A stretch of 64,000 bases of DNA from DASXMT01 sp963812965 (GCA_963812965.1 CAWEXG010000012.1:124001-188000); one strand, 5' to 3'. Counted from the stretch's first letter, positions 8,673 through 17,799 are shown. Translations and numbers: made by a program. Notes: generated by a model from the letters alone, not told the origin.

Positions 8673-9728
8673 TCACCCGTCGACGTACAGATCCCCGTCC
8701 GATCCGAGGGCCACGGTGATCGGAGTCAACCCACGTGTTGCAGGCCCACGCACCAGGGCGCCGGTCCGGGCGTTGAACTCGGAGCCGTGACACGGGCACA
8801 CGATGATGTCGCTTGACTGGGCGAACTGGACGGTACAGCCGGCGTGCGGACAGATGGCGTCGAATGCGACGAAATCACCGGCTGTGGGTTGGAGTACCAG
8901 TCCGGGGTCGCCGGTGACGGGATCGGTGAACTGAGACGCGCCTTTGACCGGCACGTCAGAGGCGGCACCCAGCAGGTGTCCCGGCGGGTTGGCCTGTCCC
9001 GATGTGGTCGTACTGCCTGACGAGTGGTGCAGTGTGGTCGTTGTGGTGGAGATGGTGTCTACACCAGGCTCTGCTTCGGTCGTGGTGTGTCCAACCAGTC
9101 GACCGATCCACGCCGTCAATCCCCCGGTTATCACCACGGCGAGGGCGACCATGCCTGCGGATGTCCCTTGGACCAGGATGGCCCGGCGTTGCAGGAGTAG
9201 TCCCGTATCGCGTGCACGCAGACGCTCGAGCCTTGTGTCGATGGCCGGCGCTCCTCCGGCACCGGCGATGAGCAGCGGTGTCCAGGCGAAGAAGAAGACG
9301 ATGTCCGATCCGGTGAAGTAAGGCGACGAGTGATAGCTGACAGTCAGGAACAGTCCCAACGAGATGGCCATCCCGCCAAGTGCCGCGATGCGGGTCCAGA
9401 GGCCGACCAGGACTCCGATCCCGACCGCCAGCTCACCCACGGCAATGAGCAGACCGACCGCCGGGGCCACCTGCACGAGCGTGCTGACAAGCCCGTGGAT
9501 CGGGCTCGAGTGCTCGACACCGAGTAGCTGGGCGTGGATGGAGATGGGGCTGGCGTTGTTGAGGAACTGGGGGTTGGCCAGTTTCTGAAGACCGGCATAG
9601 CAGTAGGTGATCCCGAGGAACAGTCGCAGCGGAAGCAGCGCCCATCCGGCAGTCCGGGTGGCCTCGGGGGGTGGTTTCCACCATGGTCGACCTGCTTGGT
9701 CGGTCATCGTAGGATCGTTCATCTGCAC
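8673..9728 (-). CDS. DoxX-like membrane domain fused to Rieske [2Fe-2S] domain
   Basis: A 351-residue fusion. Residues about 25-170 form a DoxX/DoxD-like four-helix membrane domain ('LLPLRLFLGITYCYAGLQKL'). A further membrane span at 190-210 leads into a Thr/Ser-rich linker and then a Rieske domain whose ligands are in 'CPHAGC' and 'CPCHGSEF'. DoxD is the small subunit of thiosulfate:quinone oxidoreductase, and Rieske domains carry electrons, so the fusion probably passes electrons between quinone and a soluble partner. The direction and donor are not known. The start could be GTG 9728 or one of two in-frame ATGs within the next 21 nt. Confidence 0.85.
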   Translation of the reverse strand: MQMNDPTMTDQAGRPWWKPPPEATRTAGWALLPLRLFLGITYCYAGLQKLANPQFLNNASPISIHAQLLGVEHSSPIHGLVSTLVQVAPAVGLLIAVGELAVGIGVLVGLWTRIAALGGMAISLGLFLTVSYHSSPYFTGSDIVFFFAWTPLLIAGAGGAPAIDTRLERLRARDTGLLLQRRAILVQGTSAGMVALAVVITGGLTAWIGRLVGHTTTEAEPGVDTISTTTTTLHHSSGSTTTSGQANPPGHLLGAASDVPVKGASQFTDPVTGDPGLVLQPTAGDFVAFDAICPHAGCTVQFAQSSDIIVCPCHGSEFNARTGALVRGPATRGLTPITVALGSDGDLYVDG

Positions 9729-9808
9729 AGACGGTCCATGAATCGTGACGTTATCCGGTGATCATGACCGAGCGGTTTCGCCCGTATCGATCGATGGGAG
9801 AGTACGAC

Positions 9809-10327
9809 ATGAGCACGATCGACGAGTTGGCGACGGAGGTGGCGTCCTTACGTCGTCGGGTGGAAGCGGCCGAGGCGATGTTGGCCATCCAGGAGCTCAA
9901 AGCCCGGTACGGGGAGCTGGCCGACCAACGGTTCAGCCGTGGTGCTGTTGTCGACGAGGTGTCCCTCGACCACATCGCCAGCCAGATCGCCGGGCTGTTC
10001 ACCGCCGACGCTATGTGGGACGGTGGCCCTGCTCTGGGTAGAGCTGTCGGTACCGAGGCCATCGCTGATCGGATGCGACGACCCACCCTCACGTTCGCTC
10101 GCCACCTCTTCGTCAAACCACGTATCGCTGTTGACGGTGGCACTGCCCGAGCCCGGTGGGACATCCTCTGCCCCTGTTCTACGCCAGACGGGTCCTCGTT
10201 CTGGATGTGCGGGTTCGAGGACGACGAGTATGTGAGAACCGACGACGGATGGCTCCACAGCAGCATGAAGCTCACGACCGTGTTCATGACCAGGACCGAT
10301 GGGGGTTGGGGCAAGATCTTCGTCTAG
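9809..10327 (+). CDS. SnoaL-like / NTF2-fold protein
   Basis: A 172-residue protein of the SnoaL-like NTF2 fold used by ring-hydroxylating dioxygenase beta subunits, polyketide cyclases and small hydratases. Typical segments are 'AIQELKARYGELAD', a stretch with 'AGLFTADAMWDGGP' and the late beta strands ending 'GWLHSSMKLTTVFMTRTDGGWGKIFV'. The start is the ATG at 9809, preceded by GGGAGAG at 7 nt; an earlier in-frame start at 9758 lacks such a site. It stands alone on the plus strand, so no substrate can be inferred from neighbours. Confidence 0.75.
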   Translation: MSTIDELATEVASLRRRVEAAEAMLAIQELKARYGELADQRFSRGAVVDEVSLDHIASQIAGLFTADAMWDGGPALGRAVGTEAIADRMRRPTLTFARHLFVKPRIAVDGGTARARWDILCPCSTPDGSSFWMCGFEDDEYVRTDDGWLHSSMKLTTVFMTRTDGGWGKIFV

Positions 10328-10368
10328 CGCTGCATCCGGTGCTGTTCGCTCTTGGACACTCGTTGTCG

Positions 10369-10854
10369 TCAGGTCCTGATGTCACGGACTCTTCGTACTG
10401 GTGCAACGTGAACGAGGAGGTTGTAGGTGATCAGCCCGATGGCCAGGTGCATGGTCATGAGCACCACGACTGCTCGTACGGGCTGGCCCTTGGCCAGCAG
10501 CCAGACATCGGGAAGCAACAGCACTGCTGTCACCAGAATGGCGAGTCGGTAGAACAGCCAGCGTGGTGCGGCTGAGATCCGACAGACCACGGGCCAGGCG
10601 ATACAGGCGATGAGCACACCGATGATCGTCAGCTTCGCGTAGTCGGAGAACTGGAAATGCCCGTAGCCCTTGGTCGACGGAAACACGGCGGTGCCGATGG
10701 CGACCAGAATGGCGTCTGCTGCTAGTGATCCGACCACCGCGGCGACGGTCGCTACGGCAACCAGCACCACCGATGGCTGACGATGAGCTGGAGCCCAGTC
10801 CAACCGGACAGAAGCGACGGCACGGTCAAGCAAGGTTGGAGCCTCAGTGCTCAT
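10369..10854 (-). CDS. Four-helix integral membrane protein, DUF6069-like
   Basis: A 161-residue membrane protein with four predicted spans (around residues 28-55, 75-100, 105-125 and 132-150) and a short charged N-terminus. The pattern, with 'FQFSDYAKLTIIGVLIACIAWP' in the second span, fits small uncharacterised actinobacterial proteins of the DUF6069 type. The role is unknown. It is convergent with the SnoaL-like gene and divergent from the mannosyltransferase cluster, so it is probably transcribed on its own. Confidence 0.65.
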   Translation of the reverse strand: MSTEAPTLLDRAVASVRLDWAPAHRQPSVVLVAVATVAAVVGSLAADAILVAIGTAVFPSTKGYGHFQFSDYAKLTIIGVLIACIAWPVVCRISAAPRWLFYRLAILVTAVLLLPDVWLLAKGQPVRAVVVLMTMHLAIGLITYNLLVHVAPVRRVRDIRT

Positions 10855-11118
10855 GTGAGCTCCTTGGTCGTGAGGGCATCGGATACGGGTACGTCACGGT
10901 ACTTCTCAGGGTGCAGGCGCATGCAGGCGTAGCTCTCAGCGAAATCTCAGCTTCCGGGGTGGAGGCTGACCAGATGGAGGGCGTATCAAGGGCACAGCCT
11001 GGACCAACGGTACGCCACACCTGCAAAGTGACAATTGGATGACGAAAGGTCGGACTAACGTTTGCGCCATATCGTTTGTCGGAGCCCGTTGCTAGGTGGG
11101 TTGACTGGAAGGAGCAAC

Positions 11119-12588
11119 GTGGGATCGCCCACCGTCGTGCACGGATCACAGAGCGAACCCGAGTCACCTCTCCTGACGACCGGGTCCATGGCCGTTTGGG
11201 TCGTTCTGGGCTTCTGCGGTTCCGTGGGCATGGTTCTGACCGGTACCCGGATCGGGTCCGTGCCCGATCCGGGCCACTACCTCTGGTGGTTCTCGATCCC
11301 CAAGGGCGGATCCGTTGTTTCCGCTGGGTTCTACGTGTCGATCGTTCTGCTCATCGCCGGTTGGCTTGGCGTTGGCCGTGGAGCCCGCCAGGGGCTGCTC
11401 ACGACAGGGCGAGCATGGTTGATCCTCGCCGTCTGGGGTGCCCCGCTTTTCCTCGGGCCACCGTTGTTCAGCCGTGATATCTACAGCTATATCGGCCAAG
11501 GCATGATCGCCCATCACGGGCTCAATCCCTACAAGGTCGGCCCATCCGTGCTTGGCAAGGGACCGTTGCTCGCATCGATTGCAAGTGTGTGGCGGACGAC
11601 CACGTCTCCCTACGGGCCACTCTTCGTCATCTCATGCAGGTTCGTAGTCGGTGTGACCGGTGGCTCTCTCATCGCAGAAGTGCTCGCCTTCCGGACGCTC
11701 GAGCTCGTCGGCGTGGTTCTGATCATGGTCTCTCTGCCCCGGTTGGCTCGTCACCTCGGTACGGACCCTGGGGTCGCACTTTGGCTCGGCGCACTCAGTC
11801 CTCTGGCACTGTTCAGCTTCATCGCCTCTGGCCACAACGACGCTCTCATGGTCGGGCTACTTCTGGCTGGCGTCACCTTGGCTGTCGAGGGTCGACTGGT
11901 GCCGGGCCTGGTCTTGTGCGCCCTCGCAGCGACGGTCAAACTGCCTGCAGCTGCGGCGATCGTCTTCCTGGCTGCCGACCAGTTCACGGCAACGAACGGC
12001 ATCAGGCGATGGACGGTGGTCATCAAAGCCGTTGTCGTGACAGCCATTGTGTTCGTGGGCGTGACCATGGCGGCTGGATTTGGTTGGACATGGCTCGGTA
12101 CTGCTGCGTTGCACGTTCCTACCGAGCTGCGCGTGGACTCAACACCTGCGGTCTCACTCGGCACCCTCTTCTTCCATCTGCTCCATATGGTCGGCATTCC
12201 CGTGAGACAGTCGGCCACGGTAACCGTGACCCAAGCCATCTGCGGTATCGCCGCAGTGGCTGCCTCGGTCTGGCTCCTTCTCAACATTCGTAAACTCGAT
12301 GTTGTTCGAGCGTTGGGAATTGCGCTGCTGCTCATTGTGATTGGCAGTCCGACGGTATGGCCCTGGTATCTGATGTGGGGTCTGGCTCTTCTCGCCGCAA
12401 CACGGGCACAACGATCGGCGGCACTTGCCGTGGTGGCGGCACTGGCCATGTTGATCGTCGGTCCGAGCGGCACACCTCTTCTCAGCGGGGGCGCGTATAT
12501 CATCGTCTCTCTGGCCACGGTGGCTATCTGTGTATGGCTGTTTCGAGGTCAACGATGGCGATCGGTGGTGACGGGTCATGTCATCTGA
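11119..12588 (+). CDS. Polyprenol-phosphate-mannose-dependent mannosyltransferase, MptA/MptB-like
   Basis: A GT-C membrane glycosyltransferase of 489 residues with about 12 membrane spans. The catalytic first loop contains 'PPLFSRDIYSYIGQG' and 'GLNPYKVGP', the signature of the MptA/MptB alpha-1,6-mannosyltransferases that use polyprenyl phosphomannose outside the membrane; the Asp in 'SRD' is the expected catalytic base. The start is the GTG at 11119, with AAGGAG four bases upstream; the frame remains open to 11062 without a better site. The next gene overlaps by 11 nt, indicating an operon of envelope GT-C enzymes. The acceptor is not known. Confidence 0.85.
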   Translation: MGSPTVVHGSQSEPESPLLTTGSMAVWVVLGFCGSVGMVLTGTRIGSVPDPGHYLWWFSIPKGGSVVSAGFYVSIVLLIAGWLGVGRGARQGLLTTGRAWLILAVWGAPLFLGPPLFSRDIYSYIGQGMIAHHGLNPYKVGPSVLGKGPLLASIASVWRTTTSPYGPLFVISCRFVVGVTGGSLIAEVLAFRTLELVGVVLIMVSLPRLARHLGTDPGVALWLGALSPLALFSFIASGHNDALMVGLLLAGVTLAVEGRLVPGLVLCALAATVKLPAAAAIVFLAADQFTATNGIRRWTVVIKAVVVTAIVFVGVTMAAGFGWTWLGTAALHVPTELRVDSTPAVSLGTLFFHLLHMVGIPVRQSATVTVTQAICGIAAVAASVWLLLNIRKLDVVRALGIALLLIVIGSPTVWPWYLMWGLALLAATRAQRSAALAVVAALAMLIVGPSGTPLLSGGAYIIVSLATVAICVWLFRGQRWRSVVTGHVI

Positions 12589-13807
12589 ACAAATGACGGC
12601 TTTCGCCGTGACGGAAGAGACAGGAACGATCCGATCGCCTGACCTGATCGGCGACGGGGTTGAGCAGCCAGTATCTGTCGAGCCCATCACAAGTCCCAAG
12701 GCTGCCAAAGCGCGTCACTGGCTTCGTTGGATCCTGCGTCCCGTGGTGATCTATCTGATCTCGAGAGCTGTCACCCTGATTGCCCTTGTCATCTCGACAG
12801 CTACCTCGCACAAGAGCGTACGGGGAGAGATCGACCTTTGGGACAGCCGTTGGTTCATCCGGGCTGCCGAGTACGGGTGGCCCAGCCAACTGCCTCATGT
12901 GCACGGACATGTGGCCGGCAATACGACTGCCTTCTTTCCACTGTTCCCGTTGACAATCCGTTGGCTCTCCTACCTCACCGGCTTTTCGTTGTTGACAGCG
13001 GGAGTCATGATCACCAGCGCGACCGGACTGACCGCAATAGTCGCAGTGTGGGCGCTCGTGCGTCACTATGCCGGGCAGAACGCCGCCGACCGTGCCACGC
13101 TTCTCTTGGCGCTGTTTCCCGGTTCGTTTGTCCTGAGCATGGTCTATTCGGAAGGTATGGCGATCACTTTCGTCGCGCTCGGGATACTGGCACTGATGCG
13201 ACGGCGTTGGCTGGTTGCCGGGGTCTTCGGGATGCTGGCGACAGCGGTTACGCCAATCGCTTTGGCATTCATGGTCAGCTGCGCATGGTGCGCCTATCGG
13301 GAGATGACGAGACATCGGAACTGGCGGTCACTAGCGGCGCTGGTTGTGACGCCACTCGGTTTCATCGCCTATCAGTTGTGGCTGTGGCAACACACGGGGA
13401 CCCTGATGGCATGGCGTCTGACCGAACGAGGTGGTTGGCACAGTTACCCCTCGCTCCTCTACTCCATCAATATCGTCACGTCGTTCCTGAGGGATCCAGT
13501 TGCTGCTACGAAGACAGGTGATCTGCTCTTTACGGGCATTGTCGTCGCTGCGATCTGTGTGATCGTGGCCATTCGTGATCGCATGCCCATGCCGATGTTC
13601 CTGTATGGACTGTCGGCCGGCATCCTTGCGTTGGTGTCCGTACCGGTCGGGCTGCGACCACGGTTCATTTTTCTGGCATTTCCGCTCGTTCTTGCAGTCG
13701 GAACGCGGCTACGAGGCTGGGTCTTCATCGCCACCCTTGCAACATCTACTGTCTTGCTTATTGCGTTGACCATCTTGACCGTGTCTACGTACCAGGTATT
13801 TCCATGA
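12578..13807 (+). CDS. PIG-V-like GT-C mannosyltransferase
   Basis: A 409-residue multi-span protein related to the PIG-V/GT-C mannosyltransferases. A first membrane span at residues 50-70 is followed by the periplasmic loop with 'IDLWDSRWFIRAAEYGW' and 'TTAFFPLFPLTIRWL', the usual DxxW and FFPLFP motifs of the family. It overlaps the upstream mannosyltransferase by 11 nt and ends 24 nt before the third GT-C gene, so the three are probably co-translated. A Thr/Glu-rich cytoplasmic N-terminus of about 45 residues is longer than usual. The glycan product is unknown. Confidence 0.8.
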   Translation: MSSEQMTAFAVTEETGTIRSPDLIGDGVEQPVSVEPITSPKAAKARHWLRWILRPVVIYLISRAVTLIALVISTATSHKSVRGEIDLWDSRWFIRAAEYGWPSQLPHVHGHVAGNTTAFFPLFPLTIRWLSYLTGFSLLTAGVMITSATGLTAIVAVWALVRHYAGQNAADRATLLLALFPGSFVLSMVYSEGMAITFVALGILALMRRRWLVAGVFGMLATAVTPIALAFMVSCAWCAYREMTRHRNWRSLAALVVTPLGFIAYQLWLWQHTGTLMAWRLTERGGWHSYPSLLYSINIVTSFLRDPVAATKTGDLLFTGIVVAAICVIVAIRDRMPMPMFLYGLSAGILALVSVPVGLRPRFIFLAFPLVLAVGTRLRGWVFIATLATSTVLLIALTILTVSTYQVFP

Positions 13808-13831
13808 TGAGCGCCCTGCTCATAAGGCGTT

Positions 13832-14465
13832 ATGACCTCCATACCACCGGGGAATTCGGAAGGGCTTCCTGACGTGCGAACGCCAGTGCGTGAACGCGCT
13901 CCAGGGTCGATGGCACCCGAGGTGTCGGTGGCAGACGGACCGACGAGTACGAGCACTGTGGCCGAGCGTTGTGCCTGGAGTCTCGTGTGGCTCGGCGTTC
14001 TCTACGGCGGGATCAATCTGTGGGGATCGTGGTCGTCGTGGGTACCGGCTGGTGTCGTCGCGCCGTTGCTCGTGCTCGCAGCCATCGCAGGACTGACTGC
14101 AACGTGGCTTGTGCGAAACCTTCGAACCCGGGTGATGCAGGCGCTGACACTCATTTCTGTGTTGGCGTCGATCGCAATTCCGGAGGCGATCGCCATCCAT
14201 CTTCGTGAGTACTACAGCACCGACTCGGCTGCTTTCAATCAAGTGGCTGGTCAGGCGCTATCCCATGGCCAAAACCCCTATACGACCTCGATGGCATCGG
14301 CAGCTCGTCTGCTCCAGATCCCGGCGAACAACTGGACCTACACGATCAATGGAGGGCACGTCACCAGCGTGTCGTACCCGGCAGGTTCGTTTCTTCTCCA
14401 GGTCCCGGCCATGCTTCTCGGCTTCCACCATGGGGTAGCCGACTGGATGGACCTCTACGCGTGGT
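13832..14465 (+). CDS. GT-C glycosyltransferase, N-terminal part (frameshifted)
   Basis: N-terminal part of a third membrane glycosyltransferase. It shows two membrane spans, then a loop with 'EYYSTDSAAFNQVAGQALSHGQNPY', where the acidic residues and 'G.NPY' match the DUF2029/MptB-like superfamily. The homologous sequence in this frame ends at 'DWMDLYAW'; beyond it the frame stays open to 15712 but turns into unrelated Arg-rich sequence. The rest of the protein continues in the +1 frame from 14466. An extra T in GGTTTG at 14465 explains the break. The intact gene would run from 13832 to 15653. Confidence 0.75.
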
Positions 14466-15653
14466 TTGATCACTGGCGCGCTCATCTTCGTGATCGTGCC
14501 AGTGTCGTTGCGCTGGGTTGCCGCGCTGGTTTTTCTGACTCCTATCTATACGGGAATCTTCAGCTCCGGGGGAACCGACGCCCTCTTCTTGCCATTCCTG
14601 GTGCTGGCGGTATGGCGATGGGACCGGTTCGGTCTCGGACGTCAAGCCGGCATAGCGCGGTGGATCGGTCCGATCGCGCTCGGTCTCGCCTGTTCCATCA
14701 AACAGACACCCTGGTTCTGCATCCCGTTCCTGGTTATCGGGCTGGCTATCGAGGCACGCAATACCGATCGCCGCCCACTTCGAACCGTCGTGCCTTACCT
14801 GGCGATCGTGATATCCGTCTTCGTAGCGGTGAACCTGACATTCATCATTTGGCAGCCAACGGCATGGGCGCGGGGAACGGTTCTTCCGCTCGTCGAGCCG
14901 CTGGTAGCCGATGGTCAGGGCCTGGTGACCTTGGCCACACACGGGATCACCCGGGGAGTCTCGCTCTCGATGCTCACTGTCGCCGGGATCCTGGTCTTCC
15001 TGTCGCTCTTGGCGGCATTCGTTGTCTGGTACACCGAGCTCAAGCGGGTATGGATGATCCTCCTGCCGGTTGCGTTCTTCTTCGCGACTCGCAGCTTGTC
15101 GAGCTACCTTCTCGATCTGTATCCCGCCGCCATCGTGGCTGCCATCAGCGTGAGCACGGCGACTCGGCCCACTGGAGCGATGACCGAACCTGCGGGCCTC
15201 ATGGCCCGATCTATGGCATCTGCCCACCGACATCGTCTCCGAATGCCATTGGGTCTGGTTGCCATTGTGCCTGCAGTGGCAGCCGTTATCGTCTCGGTTC
15301 TCGCCTTTGTATCTCCTCCGTTGCAGCTGACAGTTCGATCGGTAAGCTCCAGTCGCGCCGGAACCGTGTTCGATGCCGTAACCGTGTCGGTTCACAATAC
15401 GACCGACCATACGGTGTCTCCTCACTTCATGGTCACGATTGGTTCCGGACACCCCGACGGATTCTGGTCTCCGTCCGACCATCACCAGGTGGTACTCCCC
15501 CCGTACTCGTCTACGACGGTGACCTTGTACCCGACCCTTGTTGCTGGTGCCCCCGCTCACGGTTCTCAGTGGTTGATCGAGGCGTACACCTCGTCTCCCA
15601 AGGCGTTGAGCACATCCCCATTGCAGTTCTGGACCCTCGGAAAACCCCAGTAA
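14466..15653 (+). CDS. GT-C glycosyltransferase, C-terminal part (frameshifted)
   Basis: The larger part of the third membrane glycosyltransferase, read from 14466 (a TTG that would also be the Leu codon of the intact protein). About eight membrane spans begin with 'ITGALIFVIVPVSLRW', and 'CSIKQTPWFCIPFLV' is the conserved Lys/Gln-containing loop of the family. After the last span near residue 290 a soluble C-terminal beta-rich domain of about 95 residues follows ('VHNTTDHTVSPHFMVTIG'), probably extracytoplasmic. If the frameshift is real the gene is a pseudogene; if it is an assembly indel the protein is about 606 residues. Confidence 0.75.
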   Translation: MITGALIFVIVPVSLRWVAALVFLTPIYTGIFSSGGTDALFLPFLVLAVWRWDRFGLGRQAGIARWIGPIALGLACSIKQTPWFCIPFLVIGLAIEARNTDRRPLRTVVPYLAIVISVFVAVNLTFIIWQPTAWARGTVLPLVEPLVADGQGLVTLATHGITRGVSLSMLTVAGILVFLSLLAAFVVWYTELKRVWMILLPVAFFFATRSLSSYLLDLYPAAIVAAISVSTATRPTGAMTEPAGLMARSMASAHRHRLRMPLGLVAIVPAVAAVIVSVLAFVSPPLQLTVRSVSSSRAGTVFDAVTVSVHNTTDHTVSPHFMVTIGSGHPDGFWSPSDHHQVVLPPYSSTTVTLYPTLVAGAPAHGSQWLIEAYTSSPKALSTSPLQFWTLGKPQ

Positions 15654-15775
15654 GCGGCCGGACCATAGGGCGGGTAAGTGTTGTCCGAACGGCCCGGTGG
15701 CTCTGTCGCTGAGAACGGCATGACGACTGGGAACGAGTGACTGCCGATGCTGCTTTCATACGGCAGTACTGCTTC

Positions 15776-15815
15776 AGTATGCAACATGATACTAGTTGCG
15801 ACTCATATGCAATTA
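15776..15815. promoter_or_regulatory. AT-rich repeat region upstream of nickel permease
   Basis: The region between the GT-C gene and the permease has a locally AT-rich block with two TATGCAA direct repeats (15778-15784 and 15806-15812) and a GCAAC-N9-GTTGC inverted repeat (15781-15799). Such dyads suit a metal-responsive repressor such as a Nur/Fur-type or NikR-type regulator. Assignment to one of these is inference from position only. Confidence 0.4.
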
Positions 15816-15868
15816 GATTAGGTTGAGCGTGGAAGCTCGAGCAGGTGTCCGGATGGAGGAATCGCCGC

Positions 15869-16999
15869 ATGGCCATCACCGAGGCGTCTCCCCCTGTCGG
15901 ACGACTCACGCAACTACGTCGTTCGCTCAGTCCTAGCGAGTGGCGTCGAGCCAGATGGATGTTTGCATCCATCTTGTTGTTGCATGTGATCGGCTTCGGG
16001 GTGTTCATCATCTTCGTGGTTCCCGGCCACTACAAGGGTCTCGGGATCGGGGTGAGCGTTCTCGCTTATACGTTGGGTCTTCGTCACGCTTTCGACGCTG
16101 ACCACATTTCGGCGATCGATAACACCACGCGAAAGCTGATGGATGAGCGACGGGGGGTCGATGGGTCGAAGCGCCCCCTCAGCGTGGGCTACTTCTTCTC
16201 CTTGGGGCACTCGACCATCGTCGTTGCCATCGGAGTGGGAATCGTCGTCGCCGAGAAGGCGGTCTACGGAGCGGTTTCGAACAATCACTCTGGCCTGGAG
16301 CGGTTCGGTGGTGTTTTCGGCACCATCGTCTCGGCTGGGTTTCTCTATTTGATTGCTTTGCTCAACATCGTCATCCTGGCGGGCATCGTCAAGGTATTCC
16401 GGTCGATGCACAACGGCAGCTACGACGAGGCCGAGCTCGAGCGACAGCTCCAGAACCGAGGGCTGATGTACCGGTTCTTTGGCAAGTGGATGCGATCGAT
16501 CACCAAAGAGTGGCAGATGTACCCAGTAGGAGTGGTGTTCGGTATGGGCTTTGACACTGCCACCGAAGTCGCCCTGCTCGCCACCACTGCGTTGCTGGCT
16601 ACACAAGCTCTGCCTTGGTACTCCATCATGTGCCTTCCGATCCTGTTCACGGCCGGGATGTCTCTTATGGACACCATGGATGGTTGTTTCATGAACCTCG
16701 CCTACGGATGGGCGTTCTTCAATCCGGTCCGCAAGGTCTATTACAACCTGGCGATCACCGGGCTCTCGGTGACAATCTGTTTCTTCATCGGCACCATCGA
16801 AGTGCTTGGCCTTCTACCGGTGGAGCTGCATCTTCACGGTCAGTTCTGGGACGAGATGGCCAGGTTCAACATCAACACGGCCGGCTTTGTCATCGTGGGA
16901 GTGTTTGTCGCCACGTGGGCTGCTGCATTGGCGATCTGGCGTTACGGCAACGTCGAAGAGAAGTGGAGCGCCAAGCTGAAAAGTCGTGAGACGACTTGA
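15869..16999 (+). CDS. Nickel/cobalt permease, NiCoT (HoxN/NixA) family
   Basis: A 376-residue secondary transporter of the NiCoT family for high-affinity Ni2+ or Co2+ uptake. The signature 'RHAFDADHI' (HX4DH) lies in the second span, supported by 'LGHSTIVV', 'GMGFDTATEVALL' and 'FTAGMSLMDTMDG'. Eight spans are expected. The start is the ATG at 15869, with GGAGGA eight bases upstream; an in-frame start 24 nt earlier is less well placed. No nickel enzyme is encoded in the window, so the client (hydrogenase, urease or similar) must lie elsewhere. The upstream AT-rich dyads may be its operator. Confidence 0.92.
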   Translation: MAITEASPPVGRLTQLRRSLSPSEWRRARWMFASILLLHVIGFGVFIIFVVPGHYKGLGIGVSVLAYTLGLRHAFDADHISAIDNTTRKLMDERRGVDGSKRPLSVGYFFSLGHSTIVVAIGVGIVVAEKAVYGAVSNNHSGLERFGGVFGTIVSAGFLYLIALLNIVILAGIVKVFRSMHNGSYDEAELERQLQNRGLMYRFFGKWMRSITKEWQMYPVGVVFGMGFDTATEVALLATTALLATQALPWYSIMCLPILFTAGMSLMDTMDGCFMNLAYGWAFFNPVRKVYYNLAITGLSVTICFFIGTIEVLGLLPVELHLHGQFWDEMARFNINTAGFVIVGVFVATWAAALAIWRYGNVEEKWSAKLKSRETT

Positions 17000-17019
17000 A
17001 CACGTCTCGCTCTCGGCGT

Positions 17020-17598
17020 TCAAGGATGCTCTGAGCCGGCCATCGAGGTGCGATAGCGAAGGAATACGACACCGCTGCGGAAGCGGCGTTCGTCGAGTAG
17101 TTCCAGATCAAAGCGGACATCGTTGGGCAGTGACGGTTTGCCACCTCCCACGACAAGGGGCGTCAGGAGCAGCTGACATTCATCCACCAGCCCGGCCTTG
17201 AAAGCCTGTCCTGCCAGGTCGGGACCGCCCACGGTGATGTCACCTTCCCGAGTGGCTTTCATCTCCTGGATCGCCTCTGGGTCGAACTCGCGCTCGATAC
17301 GTGTTCTAGCGCTGGCGGCGGTTTCCAACGACTTCGAGTACACGATCTTGTCGGCGGCCTGCCACAGCTCCGTGAACTCCCGTATGTGGGGCGGCTGGTC
17401 GGCGACAGCCTGCACGGTCTCCCAGTAGACCATCGTCTCGTACATCCTGCGTCCGTAGAGATAGGTGCCAACCGGACGTTCTAGCTCAATGACGAAGCGA
17501 AACACCTCCTCGTCAGGCATTCCCCATTCGAAGTTGCCTTCCTTGTCCTCGATATACCCGTCGAGTGACGTGATCGCCGAGTAGATGAGCTTGGCCAT
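17020..17598 (-). CDS. Dihydrofolate reductase / RibD C-terminal-like protein
   Basis: A 192-residue protein of the bacterial DHFR-like RibD C-terminal family, NADPH-dependent reductases of mostly unknown substrate. Recognisable parts are 'AKLIYSAITSLDGYIED', 'TYLYGRRMYETM', 'DITVGGPDLAGQAFKAGLVDE' and the ending 'LLDERRFRSGVVFLRYR'. The ATG at 17598 is chosen because GAGAGG lies upstream at good spacing; a GTG three codons earlier is also possible. It lies just left of the tRNA-derived repeat at 17.71 kb, so it may be chromosomal or cargo of an older element. Confidence 0.88.
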   Translation of the reverse strand: MAKLIYSAITSLDGYIEDKEGNFEWGMPDEEVFRFVIELERPVGTYLYGRRMYETMVYWETVQAVADQPPHIREFTELWQAADKIVYSKSLETAASARTRIEREFDPEAIQEMKATREGDITVGGPDLAGQAFKAGLVDECQLLLTPLVVGGGKPSLPNDVRFDLELLDERRFRSGVVFLRYRTSMAGSEHP

Positions 17599-17654
17599 GG
17601 TGATCACCTCTCGAAAGACCGGAGTTCACTCCAAGGTAATCCGGCACGACGAAG

Positions 17655-17799
17655 AGGGCCCAGCTATCAAATATCCGGTGACGGTGAGGTCGGGCCGAAG
17701 AAGCCGCGGATCAGTGGTGTCGGAGGACCGACATGGAGCCGAGGTCCACGCTCCGTCGAGATGGATAGTGGCTGGTCAGAGCTTTGTCTGGCGTCGTGA
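17655..17799 (+). repeat. att-like copy A: recombinase 3'-end relic with tRNA-derived core
   Basis: Within a 508-bp stretch without an intact gene (17599-18106) lies a relic of a serine recombinase 3' end. In frame it reads 'GEVGPKKPRISGVGG', close to 'EEVGLKKSQISGVGG' of the integrase at 34.6-36.0 kb, then runs through the tRNA 3'-end core (17715-17726) into a tail 'PTWSRGPRSVEM...ELCLAS' and a stop at 17799. From the core codon GTC the tail is 27 codons, exactly as in copies B and C. Dyads TGTCGG-AGGA-CCGACA and GAGGTC/GGCTGG-type pairs lie in the arm. This is the left att site of the island or an older attP relic. Confidence 0.75.

Noticed and set aside
14361..15560. 399-codon minus-strand frame opposite the GT-C gene
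   Set aside because: Highly charged, repetitive, and antisense to a membrane protein; no homology features.
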